From Cryptomeria japonica (lineage: Eukaryota > Streptophyta > Pinopsida > Cupressales > Cupressaceae): DNA of 64,000 bases. Below the pieces are notes generated by a model. It searched no databases and was not told where the DNA came from. It worked only from the letters and a program-made list of their open reading frames with translations. The stretch spans positions 50,621,136-50,685,135 of the forward strand of contig NC_081414.1 in the NCBI RefSeq assembly GCF_030272615.1, read 5' to 3'. Positions within the stretch are counted from its first letter, which is position 1, and each line of letters opens with the position of its first letter. This document shows positions 34,199-45,620 of this stretch, in pieces. Both the position numbers and the translations under genes were made by a program.

Positions 34199-36827
34199 TT
34201 TTGCTTTGGAGAATATGAAGTGTTGGTATTCACAATGTACACAGATTGGTTTTAGTAGGAAATCCATAGAAGTAACCTTTCAAAGTAGTGCAGTTTCATT
34301 GTAGTCTAGTATTGCAATGTGAAAATCACAACCTATATGTTTCTTGCAAAACCTCAAAAGCATAAGTCATTACGTTTTGATATTTGAAAGTTGAAAAGCC
34401 AGAAAGTAAAAACTTATATAATAGTTGTGGAGTTCTATGAATTCATATTTTAAGCTTGGGGAAGCATGTTGAAGTTACTTTCAGATACTGCACATGTATT
34501 CTTTATTGTATGCCTTTACTATGATACCACAACTACTTCCTTATTTGAACAAAAGTTTGTTTAATCTTAAGGAAATGAATATGAACTGTATGAGAGGGCA
34601 TCTGTTGTTTTCTTTACTGTATTTTTAAGAAATATTTTTACTAGTGTTTGTATGCTACTATTGCTTTGGAGGGGTCCTCATTGTATAGGTTCATTTGGAA
34701 CTAGATTAGTTTTGCTTTGGTCTTTTTGTAATATTCAGATTTTGGGTGAGTATATACTATATAGACAGTGTATTAAGAGTTAGAGACCATTTCATTCTTA
34801 GATGCTTTTAAACAAGTTTTATGGGGGTTGAAAAGGAATTTCCACTTGACTGTAGCTTTGGAGTATAAAACTCGTGTCTCAAATTAGGCCTTGTGCCAAG
34901 GGGTTGGCTAGAAATAGATATCAGAATGCAAGGATGAGAGAGCATAGATATTTTGCATATCATGTGACTATAGAGCCATTACTACTAGTTTAAATTCCCC
35001 TCTCACAACTTTAAATTTTTTTATGTCAGTAGGGCAGGATTTAATTCAACTTTGATAACTATTATTATTGACTGTCTTCCATCTACCTGCATACCCACAT
35101 CAAAAAACATCAACAAGAATGATTTTATACTTCAAATCTTACTCAAGCATGAAGGTGGAAAAAGTTATTAACCATACTACTGGGAATAGAGTATGTACAT
35201 CACAAAGCCATTGGCACTCATGGTGGTGCTACATTTCATTTCACCCCCCTCCTTGAGAGTTCAATTCATTAATGTATGGCTTCAACAACCTTCTCCCTAA
35301 GCTTTCCTACTCAAAATTTAGTGATTGGAGAACTAACATTACTGGCAAGGAGATGTTAATGAACTGAGTAGATTCTTTCTTCAAGAGAGATTAACAGGAA
35401 CATAAAATTGTAATTTGGGAGCACACCTATTCTCCTTCTTAGGATTTCAAAGTGGCAACAGTGGGAAGTGGGAACCTATAAGCAATGACTTTGGTACCAA
35501 CATTTTATTTTGAATTAACTAGTCTAAAAGTGGACAATAAATTATACAACAATATATAATTGTATAAAATAGTTAAGCTATGGCTTAGGTAAACCTCAGT
35601 TTGGCACTCATAAATTAGAAGTCTTGTTTTACTTTTACAAGCCACTATAAATATGACTCTAATTTTAAGGGGAGTGGTTAAGCCAAGGCCTTATAATCTA
35701 GATTATCTAGATATGTAGTGTGCAATAGATGGGGAGAAAGTCTAATAAAAACACGCATCAATATAGCCAAATAGTTGTTTTATCAGAAAATCAACAAATA
35801 ATCATGTTTCAGCTTTTAGAGATAGCACATGTGAGACATTTATAAAGCGTGCATTGTATCAGAAAACACTGAATGTGACTTTAAAGTTGAGGTGAAGGAT
35901 GTAGTTAAGTTCAAGACCTTAAGGAATAGCTCCTCCAGATATGCAGTGTAAAAACTAGATGGGGATTAAGACTCATAAGAACACATGTATGAATTTAGCC
36001 AAATATGCAATTAAGTTCAAGACTTTAAAGATGCTCTAATAGATATGCAATTCAAGACCTTAAAGACTAGATGGGGAGAAAGATAAGGTTATGAAGATAT
36101 TGAACATGCTTGGGGTAGAATTTTTGGGTATTAGTGTATTACAAAGTTTAGAAAGGGTTTTCTTTCATTTCTTGAAACCCTAGACCCATGACAGTCATAA
36201 AATATGACATACCCATAAAGGAACAATGAGGGTCCCTAAGTTCATGTAAAAGGGGGACAAATTTGTTGTTAAGGATAGATAAGCTCATGGTTGTTAGTGT
36301 TAAAATCCTACCATTGAAAACTGATTTCAAAGCTAAGTACAATTAATCATAGTTGTCTTCATACTTGTGAAGGATGAAGATGTGAATCTAAATAAAGTGC
36401 AAAAAAGTGCAATGCAAGATCCAAATTCACATTCACACTCATCCAATAAAGCCTAAGACCTATGCATAAAATCAAATGATAAAAATTAATACCATAGCAA
36501 AGACCGTAGATTTCTCAATTGTTTCTTGATGTTTTCTTGAATGCTTGAAATGTTGGTTGCTCTTCAAACTAGCGTAATCATGATAGAAGGATGCAGAGGT
36601 AGGGGTTAAGTCACAATGGCAAACTCAAAATACACAAAAACTCACTAGGGCATACTTACTAGTCTCCATCCTAAACCGCTACAAGTTTGAGCCCTCGCAC
36701 ATAGGTTTGGAAATCCCTTGGACCTTGGATATCACCTTGGACATGTTGATTACATTGTTTTGAGAACATGAGAGAATGCCACAAAATCAACTTTGTAATA
36801 CCAAATTTCTCACTTTCTCTTACTTGA
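34199..36827. other. Non-coding DNA between the 386-bp repeats
   Basis: No frame longer than about 65 codons and no family motif. Internal phrases such as TTCAAGACCTTAAAGA recur around 35910-36070, showing small local duplications. Nothing else is seen. Confidence 0.5.
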
Positions 36828-37213
36828 CAAGGATCATTGCAACCCTATCTCAGATGTCCACCACATAATAAGATTATTCATTTCATCATACTCCCCAAAT
36901 CTCAGTCTTCATTTGTTCACTAGGACAACCACACACTATCTAGGGACACTCATAAAGTTCTTGTTGATTTTCCCTACCCAAGGGCCATAATACCTTGTAA
37001 AGGGTCTTCACTAACCCTCTATACCCCTCACTACCTTCTTCCAAACACCAAGGGGGTCTATCTTTCACTTACAAATTCAAATCTGCCCTCGATGCTGCAC
37101 TAGGTCTGATACATGACCAATATCATACCAACAGTCACCATTTGCATGTGCCAATGAATCTTGGAGACCTACAAATAATGAAAAAATGAAAGATAATACC
37201 AATATACATGTTC
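36828..37213 (+). repeat. 386-bp direct repeat, copy 2
   Basis: This is the partner of 33813-34198, same orientation, 3015 bp apart start to start, and with no net length change. Sequence outside the repeat borders does not match. Confidence 0.8.
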
Positions 37214-37649
37214 CCACCCATTGGGGTGACTTTTCACTAGCAGGGATATGATTTATACATTTATTTTTATGACTGGATACCCTAACAAGGGTTTATGACA
37301 GTTTTTAGAAAAACTATGATAACTTGCTCAAATCAAAATGAAATTCAATCAAACCAAAGAAAAAAGTTCATGGATTAATTTTTCTCTCATTCCCAATAGT
37401 TTTATAATACCAACAAAAATAATTTCACAACAAAAAAATGATGAAAAATAGACTGTAACGTTATAAAAAAACAGTGAAAATTGCAGAAAATCTCCAAATT
37501 TTATTGACTTTTCCTTCGATACCTCCAACAACTGATCCTATGGTCGATGAAACAAGGATATTTATGTGTCTCATCAACCCTCCAACATCCATAACTGATA
37601 TTTGAGTATTAACTAACACACTTTTTATAACTTTGCAACAAAAGTTGCA

Positions 37650-37770
37650 TTGACAAATTTGCGGTGATCTCTTGGTGACCACACCACAATTAGGACAATG
37701 ATCTCAAACACACTTTTTACCGTTCTCTTGGTGATTGTGCCCAGTTGAGTATGTTTTTCTTATGTATGAA
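37650..37770 (+). repeat. 121-bp direct repeat, copy 1, left of the tRNA-like units
   Basis: It starts TTGACAAATTTGCGGTGATC and ends CTTATGTATGAA. A copy of the same length lies at 38436-38556, so the pair brackets the tandem tRNA-like units. Confidence 0.75.
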
Positions 37771-37859
37771 TCTTGTTCGAATATACAAATCTTAAAACAA
37801 AAAGAAATTTTATTATAAATATACAAAACGTATTGCCATGTATACTAATTCATTTCGTT

Positions 37860-38395
37860 CAACAATTCTATTTTGACAAGTACTTCTTTATTTTGAAAAA
37901 TACTTACAACCAAAGGGTTGTAGCTCAATTGGTTGAGCACAATTGGTGAGGGTGATGGTATGTTCTTGATTATACCATCCAAAAAAGACTCAAAATTAAA
38001 TAAAAATCTTTTATGAATATAGAAAGCTTACTATTATATATACTAATTCAATAATCCAACAATTTTATTTTGAGAAGTAATTCATTCCTTTAAATATTAT
38101 TAACAACCAAAGGGTTGTAGTTCAATCAATTGAGCATAATTGGTGTAGGTGATGGCACGTTTCTTAATTATACCATCCATAAAAGGCTTATACTACTATA
38201 TATATAAAAAATCAATAATTCAACAATTCTATTTTGAAAAGTGCTCCCTTAATTTAAAAATTATTAACAATCAAATGGTTGTACTTAAATCAGTTGAGCA
38301 TAATTGGTGAGGGTGATGATATGTTTCTTGATTATACCATCCACAAAATGCTCAAAATTAAATGAAAATCTTTAATAAATACATAAAACTATATA
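37860..38395 (+). repeat. Three tandem units, each with a tRNA-like segment
   Basis: Units start with CAACAATT(C/T)TATTTTG at 37860, 38057 and 38221. Each holds GGTTGTAGCTCAATTGGTTG or a variant (37917-37936 in unit 1). It matches a tRNA A box (TAGCTCAATTGG), and about 30-40 bases on come GTTCTTGATTATACC, weakly like a B box. GGTATGTTCTTGATTATACC also folds as a hairpin. There is no full cloverleaf, so this is not a working tRNA gene; a tRNA-derived SINE amplified in tandem is a possible reading. Confidence 0.6.
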
Positions 38396-38435
38396 CATAT
38401 GCATAAAGTTTTACTTGGTTTAAATGAAGGAAAGG

Positions 38436-38556
38436 TTGACAAATTTACGGTGATCTCTTAGGGACCACACTACAATTAGGACAATGATCTCAAACACACT
38501 TTTTACCATTTTCTTGGTGATTGTGCCCAATTGAGTATGTCTTGCTTATGTATGAA
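38436..38556 (+). repeat. 121-bp direct repeat, copy 2, right of the tRNA-like units
   Basis: Partner of 37650-37770. The changes are scattered single bases. Confidence 0.75.
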
Positions 38557-38833
38557 AATGGCATTTTGCAACTTTCCACCGATGATGTATTTGAGATATC
38601 TTTCATTTAGATATGGCATGAGCTTATTCCTAGAGTGAGACTAGGGAGTGTCTCCCACTCCTGTCCCTCATCCATCAGTGTACCTAGTATGCTTGGCATT
38701 CGTGTTTGGGGAGTTTTGTAATCAAGTGATAACATAACAATAGACTTGGGTTAAAACAAATAACAAGAAAATTGGTTCCTTGAGCATGCCTTGAGGGCTA
38801 TCACAACACCAAGGGTTTTTTGGGAAGGCATGC

Positions 38834-39165
38834 TCACACATGGAGCGTTGGGACTTGTGCGAAGAGGCATGCCCACTCACACAAGGATTATGTGATCATT
38901 TTTCTCATTCACATGAGAGAATTCTTGGTTCCATATGGTCCATCCCCATGTAGCACATATGATGAAATGCATGCCTGCACATGGAGCATTGGGACTTGTG
39001 CAAAGAGACATACCCGCTCATGTAGTATAGGGATTGTGTGATTATCATTCTTGTCCATATGAGAGAATGATTGGTTTCATATGGTGTGTCCCCATGAGAA
39101 CATACAATTAAAGGAAATCCCACACATGGAGCGTTGGGACTTGTGCAAAGAGACATACGATGACA
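38834..39165 (+). repeat. 141-145 bp tandem repeat, two and a part copies
   Basis: The phrase TGGAGC(G/A)TTGGGACTTGTGC begins at 38841, 38982 and 39127. Between them ATTGTGTGATNAT and CATATGAGAGAAT-like blocks also repeat. The short open frames here (38820-39041 and its reverse) only reflect the repeat. Confidence 0.8.
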
Positions 39166-39518
39166 CTTCCTCCGCTGCACTCTAGAATCTAATGCCTTAT
39201 GAAGTTTTAAAGTAATGACCCTATGTGGATTCATGACTTGGTATCATCCTTTTCTATGGATGTTGCACTGTATTGTTCCATTACTTGTGTCATGTATGCA
39301 TCGTGTATGGCATGTGTGAGCCTATCATCCCCCTTGTATACTTTGATTGACTATTTGGAACTATCTCCACAAGCACGATGGGGTGGACCTAAGGGTTCCA
39401 TGTGGTCGGGTGGACTTAAACAAAAGAAAGGTTGGAACTTATTTTATATCAAGTGTTTTGTGGGTGGTTATAATGCATTTATGTTTTCTTTTAAGATGCT
39501 AGTAACATTATTTTGAGT
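39166..39518. other. Spacer with one short open frame
   Basis: An open + frame of 97 codons (39223-39516) has no recognisable motif and no splice context. I treat it as chance. Confidence 0.35.
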
Positions 39519-40016
39519 ACTATCTTTACCTATTGTACTTTTCTATTGGACTCGATCAACCCAATAACCTTGTACATGTGATTTATTTTATTAAAGAGGA
39601 TATTCATGTAGTCCGAAATGCATGATTACCGTCTTTGAATATATGTTGAATATATAATAATGAGTGACTACTTAGTATGAGATATATATATACACTATCT
39701 TTACCTATTGTACTTTTCTATTGGACTCGATCAACCCAATAACCTTGTACATGTGATTTATTTTATTAAAGAGGATATTCATGTAGTCCGAAATGCATGA
39801 TTACCGTCTTTGAATATATGTTGAATATATAATAATGAGTGACTACTTAGTATGAGATATATATACACTATCTTTACCTATTGTACTTTTCTATTGGACT
39901 CGATCAACCCAATAACCTTGTACATGTGATTTATTTTATTAAAGAGGATATTCATGTAGTCTGGAATGCATGATTATTGTCCTTGAATATATGTTGAATC
40001 TATAATAACGAGTGAC
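39519..40016 (+). repeat. 173-175 bp tandem repeat, about three copies, cut by element D
   Basis: ACTATCTTTACCTATTGTAC starts at 39519, 39694 and 39867. Copies 1 and 2 are nearly identical; copy 3 is slightly diverged. The end of copy 3 (TACTTAGTATGAGATATATA) is found beyond element D, at 55324-55343, which proves that the array was split by the insertion. Confidence 0.9.
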
Positions 40017-40021
40017 TAATT

Positions 40022-41110
40022 TGATGAACACTAAGAGGGGGGGTGAATTAGTATACCAAAAACACTAAACTCAAACTTCTAAATAGTTTAGCAGATAACA
40101 GGTATAACAGATTCACTAATAAACCGGTTAAAATAAATGCAAACCAAATACAAAACAAAGCAATCACCCACAAGAGAACAATCACCATAACACAAGATGT
40201 TTTGACATGGAAACCCAAATGGGAAAAACCACGGTGAGCAGAAAATCACAAGTAACTATCTGCATAATAGAAACCAGACCGGTTAAGGTCATACAATGTT
40301 CTTCACCAGAACAGATCCTGTTAGGAATCTAGATCTCTATTAGGAGATAAGTCCTGTTAAAGACTACCTTATGAGAGGATTTTAGATTCACAGTTGTGAA
40401 CCACCTTGTTAAAGGATTTACAAAGGCTTTGCTAGGCCTACCCGGTTAAGGGTTTCAGACTTGTCGAAGATGTGAGTAATCAACAAGTGAGTGATCTAGA
40501 TACTAGCATAGTATGCGTGGTTAGATCCTTGAAAGCTCATTGTTAATGCATTTCAGCATTACTTTAGTCTTCAATATCTCCACACTCCTACTCTTCACAC
40601 AGACCTAATCTTCTCTTCTATGATCACACATACAAACCCTCATCATCCTTTAAAACCCTAGACATGATGTCCTTATAAAGGAGTCTGATTTCACATCAGT
40701 CCAATAGGATTAAATTACAAGTTCCTAGGTTCAGTGCATCTAGACACATTTGGTAACATGACACAAAATCACCACCAAAGTGTCGGTGGATGATAATGCA
40801 TCACAGAAATACTGGTTGGTAACTCATCACAGAGCAATACCGGTTCATACAATTTACCGATTACCGGTTGTCAAAAATGAAGACTAGAAAAATGATAACT
40901 ACCGCTTTGTTCCTTCATACCGCTTGAGATCTTCGAATCGCTTGAGGTCTTCAGTCAATTTGTGACTGGTAAACATCTTCTACAAAACACCGATAGTCTA
41001 AAGACTATAATACATAATACCGATTGAGCATAACTCATACATCAAGAAAGTGTACACAAAGCAAGTGTGTGTCCATCAATGACAATCACAACATCATCAA
41101 AATGCCAACA
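40022..41110 (-). repeat. Element D 3' LTR, full copy
   Basis: Sense TGTTGGCATT to TTAGTGTTCATCA. It differs from the 5' LTR (54199-55323) by single bases and a small indel near 55225-55240. CCGCTTGAGRTCTTC phrases are repeated in tandem. A weak TATA-like box (CTTTATAAGG) lies at 40671-40680. Confidence 0.88.
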
Positions 41111-41113
41111 ATC

Positions 41114-41728
41114 TGCTTGGTTAGATCCTTGAAAGCTCATTGTTAATGCATTTCAGCATTACTTCAGTCTTCAATATCTCCACACTCCTACTCTTCACAC
41201 AGACCTAATCTTCTCTTTTATGATCGCACATACAAACCCTCATCATCCTTTAAAACCCTAGACATGATGTCCTTATAAAGGAGTCTGATTTCACGTCAGT
41301 CCAATAGGATTAAATTACAAGTTCCTAGGTTCAGTGCATCTAGACACATTTGGTAACACGACACAAAATCACCGCCAAAGTGTCGGTGGATGATAACACA
41401 TCATAGAAATACCGGTTGGTAACTCATCACAGAGCAATACCGGTTCATACAATTTACTGATTACCAGTTGTCAAAAATGAAGACTAGAAAAATGATAACT
41501 ACTGCTTTGTTCCTTCATACCGCTTGAGATCTTCGAACCGCTTGAGGTCTTCATACCGCTTGAGGTCTTCAGCCAATTTGTGACCGGTAAACATCTTCTG
41601 CAAAACATCAATAGTCTAAAGACTATAATACATAATACCGGTTGAGCATAACTCATACATCAAGAAAGTGTACACAAAGCAAGTGTGTGTCCATCAATGA
41701 CAATCACAACATCATCAAAATGCCAACA
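41114..41728 (-). repeat. Extra partial LTR of element D (615 bp)
   Basis: This repeats the U3 half of the LTR (TGCTTGGTTAGATCC to AATGCCAACA), directly joined to the full 3' LTR through ATC. In sense order the element ends: polypurine tract, partial LTR, full LTR. It has three CCGCTTGAGRTCTTC copies where the adjoining full LTR has two. Confidence 0.85.
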
Positions 41729-41742
41729 ATCTCTCCCTTTGG
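41729..41742 (-). other. Element D polypurine tract
   Basis: Sense CCAAAGGGAGAGAT preceded by CCATCAATG. It matches the copia family tract and flank with one base change. Confidence 0.85.
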
Positions 41743-42002
41743 CATTGATGGAAACACTTAGGAAAATTTTGGCATCTAAGTGTTTTTACAACAAAAATAT
41801 GCCATATGCAAAATTACTCCCCCTAAGCATATACATTATCCCTTTTGCAAAAATTACAATGTATAATACTTCCTTAAAGAGGTAACATGAAAGTATACAT
41901 AACATTCACCAAAATTTTAAATACTACTCCCCCTTTGCCAACAATGACAAATTACTACAAAATAACCCCTATTTCTCATTATCATTAAAATTGAGTAAAT
42001 GT

Positions 42003-42674
42003 TTATGACAATAAAGAATGAAACTTGTCAAAAACATATTTAAAATCCTGCAAAAAAGTCTTCATGTCTAATGACCATGACTCAAGTAATGAGGTATAAA
42101 CCTCACTTTCAGTCTGCATCTGAGATACCTGTACTTCCATGGCATCAATGGTACTCATCTCTTGAGTTACCGTTAGGGCTTCCAGATTGGGAAAGCACTT
42201 CTAAAGAATTTGTAGTTTGGGTAACAAGACCAGTTGAAGCTCCTGCAAATCTCTTAACTGGTTGCTGATCTCCAATTCTATTCTGGCAGACTGAAGCTGA
42301 TAACGATGAACTGTTTGCCCATATGTAGTGAAGGAATCATATTTCGTCTTGAAGCTGCTTATGTATGCCTACAAATCTGATTGGAGTTTATCTTTTTGTG
42401 TGAGCACATCATTGCAAAATAAATGGGGTTGGCTGATTTTTCTCAATAGGAGTTTGCCCTCATCCATAGCAACACTTATATCCTTCTGTTGTTTCTGAAG
42501 TTGAGACCAGAGCTCATTCAGTTTCTTGACTAAGGCAGTGTTGAGTGCCTTTTCATGCTATTTGCTTCAGCAATTTCTTCCAGGCATTGGACCTGGTCCT
42601 CTACAATGGTACATAGAAGCTTAAGCTTTGACAGAGAGGAATCAGTACTGGGGAGGTTAGTATTGGGAATCAAA
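42003..42674 (-). pseudogene. ORF-X of element D, C-terminal part
   Basis: This is the continuation of ORF-X after the Copia-3 insertion, ending at a TAA (42005-42003). It reads as a long helical, Gln/Leu/Lys-rich segment (KKLNELWSQLQKQQKD, LEISNQLRDLQELQ, MQTESEVYTSLLES), most likely a coiled coil. TAG stops lie near 42372 and 42262, and there is a frame change near 42545. The reading frame at the Copia-3 target site is continuous when one TCAAA is counted. Confidence 0.65.
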
Positions 42675-44202
42675 TGATAGTTCTGATACTTAATATAAGT
42701 ACAGATCCAATAACCAACAAGATGAGAGGGGGGGGGGGGTGAATCATACAAACTTAATCATCCATAAAAACATCAGATTCAACCTTGGTAACATATATTT
42801 TAGTAATATAACCAAAATTGTCAAACATGCAAACTCAAAAGCATATAAACATTATAAACCTCATAACACCAAATTTAACGTGGAAACCCAAATAGGGAAA
42901 AACCACTGTGGGATTTCAGACCCACTACGAAATATACTCTTCTAGAGTATGCTCGGTTAAAAGTAAATCCTGTTAAAGATTACAAACACATTGCTAGATG
43001 TGCCCCGGTTAAGCGATTTCCCTCAGATCTATTAGGATCTTCACTTTGTTAGAAGTGACCTTGTTAAAGGATTTCAAACACTCAATCAAAATGTCACCTT
43101 GCTAGAGGGTTTTACAAATAAGACTGTTAAGTCCACTCAGTTAAGAGATTTTATGTCACTTTCACAAAATAACAGTAATGAAATCTATCTGCAACTTCAC
43201 ATCTAAAATGCTAAAGCAGATTCCTATTTGTTCAATACAATCTAGACATAGAACTAATCTTGTCTATCTGTTGGGCTTCTATACTCTGTTATTCTAACAG
43301 GTCTTCAAGCTTCTGTGCACGGTAATCACTATATAGCATCCCTGTGCATACACTTTCCCGCATACATTGTTTATCAACAGTTTCCTATTTATAAACAATT
43401 AGGTAACAGCTTAATCTCCTTGATCACATTTCCCATGATCAATCATAGCCATCAGATCTTCGATCTTGTCCAGGTTCAATGCATCTTTTGATCTGAAAAT
43501 GTTTTACCTAGCCTTGGAACTTTCATATTAGTCTTGGAACTTGTGCCAGGGTATTGTGGTTCAATCTGAGCTGTAGATCTTTATGTCGACTTTCTATTGC
43601 CTTAGATTCGTTAACAAACTTCATTCACGGCTCACCAATCATTTAATCAGTTCTATCTCATCAGCTTCCTTCATTAAATAACGCATGCAAACATTTAATG
43701 CATTTTGTTATAGCTCGGTTACAACTCGGTAACAACTCGATGAATACTAAACTTCACTCAGTAGACATTCCACGTTCATTAACCGATAGTGATAACCTTA
43801 AGGTTTACCGACTAGGTTCTTTGCTTGATAACATAGTATAGTATTAACCTTTACATTTTACAACATATGTATCATGTTAAAACAATCTAAAATATCATCA
43901 TCTCATCATTGTTTGACTCGGTACTAGTTGCCCATTGAATACCTTATTCATCCCCTTATTCATCATATTCTTTCCTGTGTCTTTTACTGACATCTTTATA
44001 ATCTTCAATTCATACTTCTCATGACATGGCAACATCATACTGAATTAGAAAATCAATTTCTTGACATCAATGATAAAATAATAATATCAAGATAGTAAAA
44101 CATCCTTAATCAGTTATATCCATAATCATCAACAACCTTCTCAATATCCTTATGAAATGCCAACAATCTTTCATTGTCTGTTATAATGCAATATTGCCAA
44201 CA
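42675..44202 (-). repeat. Copia-3 3' LTR
   Basis: Sense TGTTGGCAAT to AGAACTATCA. A TATA-like TTATAAATAG is at about 43384-43393. It has a single TTTACCGACTAGG copy, while the 5' LTR has two. Confidence 0.9.
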
Positions 44203-44216
44203 ATCTCCCCCTTTGG
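44203..44216 (-). other. Copia-3 polypurine tract
   Basis: Sense CCAAAGGGGGAGAT next to the LTR, identical to Copia-1. Confidence 0.85.
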
Positions 44217-44655
44217 CATTGATGGCAAAACCAATTGATTTGACCTTAAAAGATTCGGATTGCTGTGATTCTGAAATGCTAAAATGCTCTCCCCCATACA
44301 TTAGACTTCTCTTGTTTTCTTCTTTCCAATCTGTAGTCTGCTCAGTTTTCTTTTAGTCTTCTCCCCTGATAGGTATTCTTCCTCTATATTAGTCTACTCC
44401 CCTTTATAGTAGTCTTCTCCCCCTTTGACAACAATCCCAAAAAGTAAAGAACTAAAACATAATTACTTTCTGTAAGAAGTGATTTCCTGCTGTTGTGTAT
44501 CAACTGAGTCTCGGTCAGAGCATTTTGTCTTGAATTCTTGTTCCCTATAATATTTCCTGTACACCTTTAGAAAACATCCTAAAGTGTATAAATCAACATC
44601 AACTCCCAAAAGATATTCAATAGAGTCATCGGATTGATGCTTTAACTGAACTCGA

Positions 44656-45620
44656 TCAGTGAGTAGAAGATAGGGGTAGGACCCCTAACTTACTTCTGAG
44701 ATATTCAAAAGTGTCCCTTGGTAGTGGCTTGGTGAAGATATCTGCTATTTGTTCCTTTGTGCTAACATACTCCAACACCACTTTCTTCTCTTGAGCTTCT
44801 TCTCTAAGATAATGATATTTGATAGAGATGTGCTTTGTCTTAGAGTGCATAACAGGATTATTTGAAATATTAATGGCACTAGTATTGTCACAAAATATAG
44901 TTACTGGCTTGATAAATTTCTCATTTATACCTTCCAACAATTGTTTGATCCATGCAATGTTGGTACAATTCAATGCTGCAACAAAGTATTCAGCTTCTGC
45001 TATTGACTGTGAAACACATCCTTGTTTCTTGCTAAGCCAACTCACTAGTCTTTCTCATAAAAAGAAAGCTCCTCCACTTGTGCTTTTTCTGTCATCAATG
45101 TTTCCTGCCCAATCAGCATCAATATAAACTTTTAAATCAAAATAATTTCTTTTCTGATATACTAAGCCATAATCCTCGGTGCCTTTTAAGTATCTAAAAA
45201 TTCTTTTGATTGTTGTCATGTGTGTTTCCTTAGGATCTGTAGAAAATCTTGCAACTATACCTACTGCATGTGCTATATCTAGTCTGCTGTGAACAACATA
45301 TTGTATCTTTCCAATCATGGATCGGTAAAGTGTCTCATCGACAGATGCAGATTCATCATTCTTTGACAATTTACAGTTGGTAGTCATAGGAGTACTTATT
45401 GGTTTTGAATCCTCCATTCCAAATTTCTTCAAGATTTCCTTTATGTACTTGGATTGAGTAATGAAAATCTCATTTTTCATTTGCAGTATCTGTAAACCTA
45501 TAAAATACTTTATCTCACTGATTAATGACATCTCAAATTCTTTCCTCATTTCATTTCCAAAGTTCTTGCATAAAGAGTCATTGCCACAAAATATAATATC
45601 ATCAACAAATATGGCTGAGA
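44656..45620 (-). pseudogene. Copia-3 pol, 3' part: reverse transcriptase end and RNase H
   Basis: A one-base deletion in a T run near 45632 takes this out of frame with the upstream reading frame. It holds the reverse transcriptase C-terminal part ([11 protein letters not shown] near 45595, [14 protein letters not shown]) and RNase H (VYIDADWAG, where the usual TDADW Thr is Ile). A TGA near 45055 breaks it before SWLSKKQGCVSQS. The C-terminus ADIFTKPLPRDTFEYLR is intact. Confidence 0.88.

Noticed and set aside
33813-37213. A small LTR retrotransposon (TRIM or similar) with 386-bp LTRs
   Set aside because: The repeats do not start with TG or end with CA, and no PBS or polypurine tract is next to them.
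37917-37980. A tRNA gene
   Set aside because: An A-box-like word is present but there is no paired acceptor stem and no standard T arm or anticodon arm; only a tRNA-like repeat is supported.
39223-39516. A 97-codon + strand gene
   Set aside because: No motif, no splice or promoter context, and the area is a spacer between tandem repeats.
37650-40016. A CRISPR-like or regulated repeat array
   Set aside because: Units are 140-200 bp, directly joined, without short identical repeats and unique spacers; plant nuclear tandem repeats explain them.
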